NCBI GenBank assembly: GCA_021768245.1
Contig: JAETNO010000002.1
Span: 62,001-126,000 of the forward strand
Direction of reading: 5' to 3'
Length of the DNA stretch: 64,000 nt
From: Bacteroidaceae bacterium
GTDB lineage: Bacteria; Bacteroidota; Bacteroidia; Bacteroidales; Muribaculaceae
Shown here: piece by piece, positions 59,859-64,000 of the stretch
How positions within the stretch are numbered: the stretch's first letter is position 1
How the letters are laid out: each line of letters opens with the position of its first letter
The notes under the pieces: generated by a model
What the model was told of the DNA's origin: nothing
Seen by the model: the letters and a program-made list of their open reading frames with translations, nothing else
The model's database searches: none
Position numbers and translations under genes: made by a program

Positions 59859-62055
59859 TTCTAAAGATTATTTTATTGTTACCGACAGAAATGTAGATAG
59901 GTTTATTCTTGTCAACCGTTCCATTGACCATCTCAGAAGTCAACGGATTTATGATATAATCGGTTATCGCCCGTTTGACCGGACGACCGCCATATTCAGG
60001 CTGGTAACCATGTTCAACTATGAATTTGACTGTTGTCGGATCTATGATTATCGTAATATTCTTTTCTTTAAGTTTCTTTTGTTCTTTCTTGAGGTTCATT
60101 TCTGCAATCTTTGACACATCGTCTTTTGTAAGGGGCATGAACATCACGATATTGTCAATGCGGTTTATGAACTCGGGCGCGACTCTCAGACGTAACTGTT
60201 GCATGACACTCTGAGTGCATCTCTCTATTTCTTCATCAGTAGCCTGTCGACCGCATAAAGCACTGAGGATATCCTGTTGCCCCATATTGGAGGTCATCAC
60301 TATGATAGTGTTTTTGAAATTGACAACTTTCCCCTTGCCATCTGTCATGCGACCATCGTCAAGAACTTGGAGCAATGTCTCGAAAATCTTTGGATGGGCC
60401 TTTTCAATTTCGTCGAAGAGGACTACACTGAACGGTTTGCGATATATGGCTTCGGTAAGCTGGCCGCCCTGCTCATATCCTACATATCCGGGGGGTGGAC
60501 CGAAGAGACGGTGTGCGGAATGTTCTTGTTGATATTCGCTCATGTCAATTCTGACCATCTGATTCGGGTCATTGAAAAGGAATTTGGCTATCGCCTTGCA
60601 CAGCTCCGTTTTTCCTGTCCCGGTGGTTCCGAGAAACAAAAACGAGCCGATAGGGCGCGATGCGTCACCGAAGCCCATTCTGTTGCGTTTTATGGCATCT
60701 GAAACCGCCTTGACAGCCTTATCCTGACCGACCACAAACGCATGAAGTTCCTGCTCTATGTTCTGAAGTCTCTGCGTTTCGGTTGCATCCATGTCGTCAA
60801 CCGGAATTCCGGTCCAAGCTGTAACCACCTTCATGACATCGTTTACTTCGAGTTCGCGACGTTGACCGCCATCAATTCTCAGATTAGCCGCTGCCTCGTC
60901 AATAAGGTCAATCGCCTTGTCAGGCAGTCTGCGGTTGGTGATATAGCGGGCCGACAGATTTACGGCTGACTTACAGACATCATCAGGAATTGAAACATTA
61001 TGATAAGCTTCATATTTCCCTTTTGCGCCTTGAAGTATCTTGATTGCGGATTCTATATCCGGTTCATCGACTATGACTTTTTGGAAACGCCTCTCAAAAG
61101 CAGGGTCTTTTTCAATCCGTTTATATTCATCAAGGGTAGTGGCGCCAAATATCTTGATTTCACCTCGGGCCATGGCCGGTTTCAGGAGATTTGCTATGTC
61201 ATTATCAGAACAGTTACATGTGCTTATCAGCATATGGATTTCATCAATGAACAGCACAAGCGACGGGTCATTGGTAGCTTCCTCCAGGATACTTTTCATC
61301 ACTCCGACAGAATCGGGGAGTGATTTGATTGATGAAAAATCAAGGCTGTAGAGCTTTAGCGCGGCCAAATCGGAAGGGACCTGACCGTTGAGCAGTCTAA
61401 TCGCCAATTCTTCTGCGATAGCAGTCTTTCCGGTTCCGGGTTCTCCGACAAGCACAGGATTATTTTTAGTGCTTCGGGCAAGAATAAGAAGCACGCGCTT
61501 TACTTCCTCCTCGCGCCCTATAGCATGATGAAACTTGCCGTTTGCCGCAAGTTCAAGCATATTGACACAAAATTTCTTAATAGTGTCTCCTGTTGAAGAA
61601 TCATCATCCTGATAGTCCCGTCCCATGCCGGGCATCTCGGCTACAGAAGTGTCCACTTCGCCTTGATTCGGGCATTTTACCAGATATGAATAGATTGAAT
61701 CATTGCCTGTGGCGAGCAATTCATTCATTATCGAAGGTATGGTGACCGGTTCTGACAGAGATGAAGATTTGACAAAGATATCTTCAACGTCAGGGTGAAA
61801 CGAAACACCATCATCCCCCTCCTGGGCCCATGGAATATCCGACATCCCCTGGGCTACAGCTTCCATGGATGAATCAGGGTCAAAACCGTTGTTTTGCAAT
61901 ACAGAGCACACTTCTTCACCATTGACGGATGCAAGTCCGCCCACAAGGTGGCACGGCATGACAATATTGCTGTTGAATCCTGCCGCAAGACGCGCTGAGG
62001 TTTCAATGGCTTTAAGTACCTCCGGTGTAAAACGAGAAAAGTCTATCCCCTGCAT
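59836..62055 (-). CDS. Clp/Hsp100 AAA+ unfoldase lacking the middle domain
   Basis: The 739-residue class I Hsp100 protein has an N-terminal Clp_N-like domain (about 1-80). NBD1 has Walker A GEPGTGKT at 204-211 and Walker B 'LVLFIDEIH'. NBD2 has Walker A GTTGTGKT at 476-483, Walker B 'VVLFDEIEKAH' and sensor 2 'GGRPVKRAI'. Between NBD1 and NBD2 there are only about 45 residues, so the ClpB coiled coil is absent, as in ClpA. I see no IG[FL] ClpP-docking tripeptide in the loop after 'TSNMG', which argues for a protease-independent unfoldase. It lies between the E1-like and SH3 genes. Confidence 0.88.
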   Translation of the reverse strand: MQGIDFSRFTPEVLKAIETSARLAAGFNSNIVMPCHLVGGLASVNGEEVCSVLQNNGFDPDSSMEAVAQGMSDIPWAQEGDDGVSFHPDVEDIFVKSSSLSEPVTIPSIMNELLATGNDSIYSYLVKCPNQGEVDTSVAEMPGMGRDYQDDDSSTGDTIKKFCVNMLELAANGKFHHAIGREEEVKRVLLILARSTKNNPVLVGEPGTGKTAIAEELAIRLLNGQVPSDLAALKLYSLDFSSIKSLPDSVGVMKSILEEATNDPSLVLFIDEIHMLISTCNCSDNDIANLLKPAMARGEIKIFGATTLDEYKRIEKDPAFERRFQKVIVDEPDIESAIKILQGAKGKYEAYHNVSIPDDVCKSAVNLSARYITNRRLPDKAIDLIDEAAANLRIDGGQRRELEVNDVMKVVTAWTGIPVDDMDATETQRLQNIEQELHAFVVGQDKAVKAVSDAIKRNRMGFGDASRPIGSFLFLGTTGTGKTELCKAIAKFLFNDPNQMVRIDMSEYQQEHSAHRLFGPPPGYVGYEQGGQLTEAIYRKPFSVVLFDEIEKAHPKIFETLLQVLDDGRMTDGKGKVVNFKNTIIVMTSNMGQQDILSALCGRQATDEEIERCTQSVMQQLRLRVAPEFINRIDNIVMFMPLTKDDVSKIAEMNLKKEQKKLKEKNITIIIDPTTVKFIVEHGYQPEYGGRPVKRAITDYIINPLTSEMVNGTVDKNKPIYISVGNNKIIFRNGSTSRV

Positions 62056-62085
62056 ATGTTTTTGGTTGGAATGAAGATTAGTTGT

Positions 62086-63363
62086 CTACTCGATTGGCGA
62101 ATCGGTACCGGGAATATCATCGAGGTTAAGTCCTGAGAAATCGCCGGAACCCATCGCTTTTAATGATTCGAGATATGTTTCGTCAGTTGCCAGGGCTTCT
62201 TTATGCCCGCATAGAGTACAGTTTTCATCTTTTGATATATTTATTCCATACCATTTCATGATGGTAGGCATACCGTCGGTATTATGGAAACTGCCCCAAT
62301 TGGTGTACTGGCGTTCACGGCGATTGGCCCAGATATAGTAATTGGCTTGGAACTCATCCTCTAATGATGAAATGCCTGATTCTGTCCCACGTGACAGCTC
62401 AACAAGAGCCAATTTTACCATCATATTGTTTATAGGCTCGATGTCTGCGCCGAGACCCACCTGGACAAATGCTTCCGCATCTTCGGCTGAAACGTAGGCG
62501 GGAATATGCCCGGCCCTGCGTGCTGATGCTTCATTGGTGATTTCTTCGTCGCTCTGGTCATACCAGTCGCTTCCGAGCAAGCAGAAATAGCAAGGTTGTC
62601 CCGGACGGTATATGAACACATCGCCACCTTCGGCTCTGGTGATAGCACGTCCGAATAGACCTACTTTCTTATGTTTCACGAGAAGTTCGGAGGTATGGAA
62701 GCGAGAGGAGTTGTTGTCGGTGCAACACAATACTATATCAGCTTTCTTTATCTCATCCTCAAGGATATCAAGATTTTTGCTGACATCTATCGGTAGTTTA
62801 TCGATAATGGCATAGGGATTCTTCCCTCTGATGCAATCGGCCACCGCATCTGTTTTCAGTCGTCCCAGGTCGTTGAGCGAACAGATGTGACGTGAGAGAT
62901 TATGTAGTTCCACGCGGTCAAAATCAGCCAAGGCAAATTGACCTACACCGGCTTTTGCAAGTTCTACCGCTATAGGGGAGCCTCCGCTGCCAAGACCGAT
63001 TATCAACGCGCGTTTGTTGGAGAGGATGTCAAGCTCAATCAACCCCTTGTTGCGTTTGTAGAGGTTCTCACGGGAGGGGATTATGGTGACATCTGTTCCG
63101 TCCGCGCTGGCGGAACCGTCTGCGGCGATGTCAACCTTGACATCTGCATCCGGGAGGTGGCATCCATCCTCTTTGGCAAAGCTAACTTTAAGGGCCTTCC
63201 CAAACGAATGGTCCAAAGGAGAGAAGTGTAGGTGGGTCACTCCCTCGTTCTCCCATTGATAACCAAACCCATTCCGTGTCATGTCGGATGATGCGACAAA
63301 GTCACTTAGCTGTTCACCGTCAATATAATAAACAGGCTTTCCGAAATCTGATTCTGTAATCAT
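62086..63363 (-). CDS. E1/ThiF-like adenylating enzyme
   Basis: The 425-residue protein has a unique N-terminal domain (about 1-110). The E1-superfamily adenylation core has 'GLGSGGSPIAVELAKAG' (123-139), 'DFDRVELHNLSRH' (147-159), Lys170 and 'CCTDNNSSR' (213-221). All ATP-binding positions of the family are kept. Cys258-Cys261 and Cys382-Cys385 form the probable zinc site. Enzymes of this superfamily adenylate the C-terminus of a small protein or peptide (ThiS, MoaD, ubiquitin-like proteins, MccA). Its ATG overlaps the stop of the 63-residue protein by 4 bp, so that short protein is a natural substrate candidate. Confidence 0.87.
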   Translation of the reverse strand: MITESDFGKPVYYIDGEQLSDFVASSDMTRNGFGYQWENEGVTHLHFSPLDHSFGKALKVSFAKEDGCHLPDADVKVDIAADGSASADGTDVTIIPSRENLYKRNKGLIELDILSNKRALIIGLGSGGSPIAVELAKAGVGQFALADFDRVELHNLSRHICSLNDLGRLKTDAVADCIRGKNPYAIIDKLPIDVSKNLDILEDEIKKADIVLCCTDNNSSRFHTSELLVKHKKVGLFGRAITRAEGGDVFIYRPGQPCYFCLLGSDWYDQSDEEITNEASARRAGHIPAYVSAEDAEAFVQVGLGADIEPINNMMVKLALVELSRGTESGISSLEDEFQANYYIWANRRERQYTNWGSFHNTDGMPTIMKWYGINISKDENCTLCGHKEALATDETYLESLKAMGSGDFSGLNLDDIPGTDSPIE

Positions 63364-63551
63364 GCTGAATAGAAAGGTCTTTTTGATACGTCATTCACTA
63401 CACTCTGAGTGTCATTAGCCTGCTCATAGCTGTTTAGTTCAATGAATGTCATTGAGTTTTTATCCCACACGACTTTTTTGCCGTTGGTGTTTCCTTCCTG
63501 CTGCTTGCGCATTGCGTCGGAGAGCTGGTCGAGATTTAGTTCTTGTGCCAT
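63360..63551 (-). CDS. Short protein with shared N-terminal leader, 63 residues
   Basis: It starts MAQELNLDQLSDAMRKQQ and continues with a polar segment ('VVWDKNSMTFIELNSYEQ') ending ...SKRPFYSA. The first 17 residues are nearly identical to those of the next gene upstream, but the remainders share nothing. It is coupled to the E1-like gene by an ATGA overlap. It has no Gly-Gly end and no clear ubiquitin fold by eye. It may be a peptide substrate, an adaptor or a secreted effector with a common targeting helix. Confidence 0.7.
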   Translation of the reverse strand: MAQELNLDQLSDAMRKQQEGNTNGKKVVWDKNSMTFIELNSYEQANDTQSVVNDVSKRPFYSA

Positions 63552-63553
63552 AT
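63522..63553 (-). repeat. Duplicated leader-coding sequence, copy 1
   Basis: These 32 bases match 63814-63845 with a single mismatch. They cover the start codon and first ten codons of the 63-residue gene. Weaker similarity extends about 24 bp further into the gene. Confidence 0.85.
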
Positions 63554-63573
63554 TTAATTGTTTATTTTATTTG

Positions 63574-63843
63574 TTATCTGCCATATTTCCTGACAACTGA
63601 ATTGTTATATTCTTCGATGGCATTACGAAGCAGTTCTTCATCAAATTTTATCTCTTCATTGAGACTCCATCCTTGCCGAATTTCGTTGTTGTATTTCTCT
63701 ATTGCTAACATGAGATTACAAAAATCTATGCTTAATGGATGAATGGAGGGGCGATCGTAGACCGTCGGATCCCATCTAAGACATGGATGTCGCTGATTGC
63801 GCATAGCTTCTGCGAGCTGGTCAAGATTTAGTTCTTGTGCCAT
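63574..63843 (-). CDS. Short protein with shared N-terminal leader, 89 residues
   Basis: It starts MAQELNLDQLAEAMRNQR, then has a different body with 'RPSIHPLSIDFCNLMLAIEK' and a helical acidic C-terminus ending ...VVRKYGR. It is 22 bp above the 63-residue gene. The DNA around both start codons is almost identical, so the start region was duplicated recently while the rest was exchanged or diverged. No family was recognised. Confidence 0.7.
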   Translation of the reverse strand: MAQELNLDQLAEAMRNQRHPCLRWDPTVYDRPSIHPLSIDFCNLMLAIEKYNNEIRQGWSLNEEIKFDEELLRNAIEEYNNSVVRKYGR

Positions 63844-63845
63844 AT
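63814..63845 (-). repeat. Duplicated leader-coding sequence, copy 2
   Basis: The partner of 63522-63553, covering the start codon and first codons of the 89-residue gene. Confidence 0.85.
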
Positions 63846-63904
63846 GCTTTTATTTTGTATTGCTGTTTTTTATATTGATATTTGCTTTAATGATATGCAT
63901 GTAT

Positions 63905-64000
63905 TCAATAATATGTCCCTGATGATTTTGCTTTTAAAAATTCAAAGAGTTGCCTCTGTCGTGCTTCTTCTTTCAGTCGCTCTTTCAATTCTTCGGTCAG
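63905..64000 (-). CDS. C-terminal end of an unknown protein (cut by the right edge)
   Basis: The last 31 codons are open, reading LTEELKERLKEEARQRQLF and ending ...AKSSGTYY before TGA. The piece is a charged helix. It lies 62 bp above the 89-residue gene on the same strand, so it probably heads or continues the same operon. Nothing more can be said from the fragment. Confidence 0.55.
   Translation of the reverse strand: MTEELKERLKEEARQRQLFEFLKAKSSGTYY

Noticed and set aside
62086..63551. A complete ubiquitin-like conjugation system
   Set aside because: The short proteins lack a C-terminal Gly-Gly and I see no E2 or JAB gene in the window, so only the E1-like enzyme is supported.

Overview
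The window looks like a chromosomal segment of a gut-type Bacteroidales bacterium; the gene mix would fit a Muribaculaceae-like genome, but that family assignment is an inference. The evidence for Bacteroidetes is strong. Many genes are preceded by the phylum-specific promoter TTTG-N20-TAnnTTTG. There is an Rpb6-type omega subunit, a pyruvate carboxylase subunit B with a fused biotin domain, a secreted PL11 lyase with a C-terminal sorting-like tail, and a capsule locus behind an apparently invertible promoter. I found no rRNA, tRNA, transposase gene or CRISPR array.

Region 1 (1-27.6 kb) is mostly core genome. It holds the rod-shape operon mreB-mreC-mreD-mrdA (mrdA cut by the left edge), purH, rpsO, the omega-like subunit and bamD. 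Next come a GHL10 glycosidase, htpG, a CapA-like phosphoesterase, ffh-folD, panC-panD, recR, the ftsK-lolA-trxB-GNAT run, the PL11 rhamnogalacturonan lyase, flavodoxin and rpmH (too short for a long-ORF search).

Region 2 (27.7-41.2 kb) is a surface polysaccharide locus on the + strand. A 204-bp segment bounded by 24-bp inverted repeats carries a promoter that points into the locus, which is the layout of a phase-variable invertible promoter. The first gene fuses a tyrosine-recombinase-like fold, with its catalytic residues apparently lost, to an UpxY/RfaH-type NGN-KOW antiterminator. An unknown overlapping gene follows. The AT-rich sugar genes come next: nucleotide-sugar dehydrogenase, Wzx, Wzy, four glycosyltransferases, a hexapeptide acyltransferase and two membrane acyltransferases. 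The second membrane acyltransferase is broken at a G8 tract and would be restored by one extra G.

Region 3 (41.2-49.1 kb) returns to housekeeping genes: an outer-membrane barrel, pyruvate carboxylase subunit B, an MBL hydrolase, rsmG, cvfB, an ABC-F ATPase and an HTH regulator. A 191-bp MITE-like element sits exactly at the stop codon of the MBL gene. About 0.8 kb of AT-rich, gene-free DNA with recurring TTTGYAAA words follows.

Region 4 (49.9-64 kb) is a 14-kb run of tightly packed minus-strand genes and is the most novel part. Upstream lie short proteins sharing one N-terminal leader, an E1/ThiF-like adenylating enzyme, a Clp-family AAA+ unfoldase without a middle domain, an SH3 membrane protein and four small membrane or zinc-ribbon proteins. 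Downstream lies a RiPP-like cluster: a 34-residue Cys-rich peptide, two SPASM radical SAM enzymes, a cobalamin-type radical SAM enzyme, an M42 peptidase, a formyltransferase-kinase fusion and a membrane protein, closed by a strong terminator. Whether these two halves are one system or two adjacent ones cannot be decided from the sequence.
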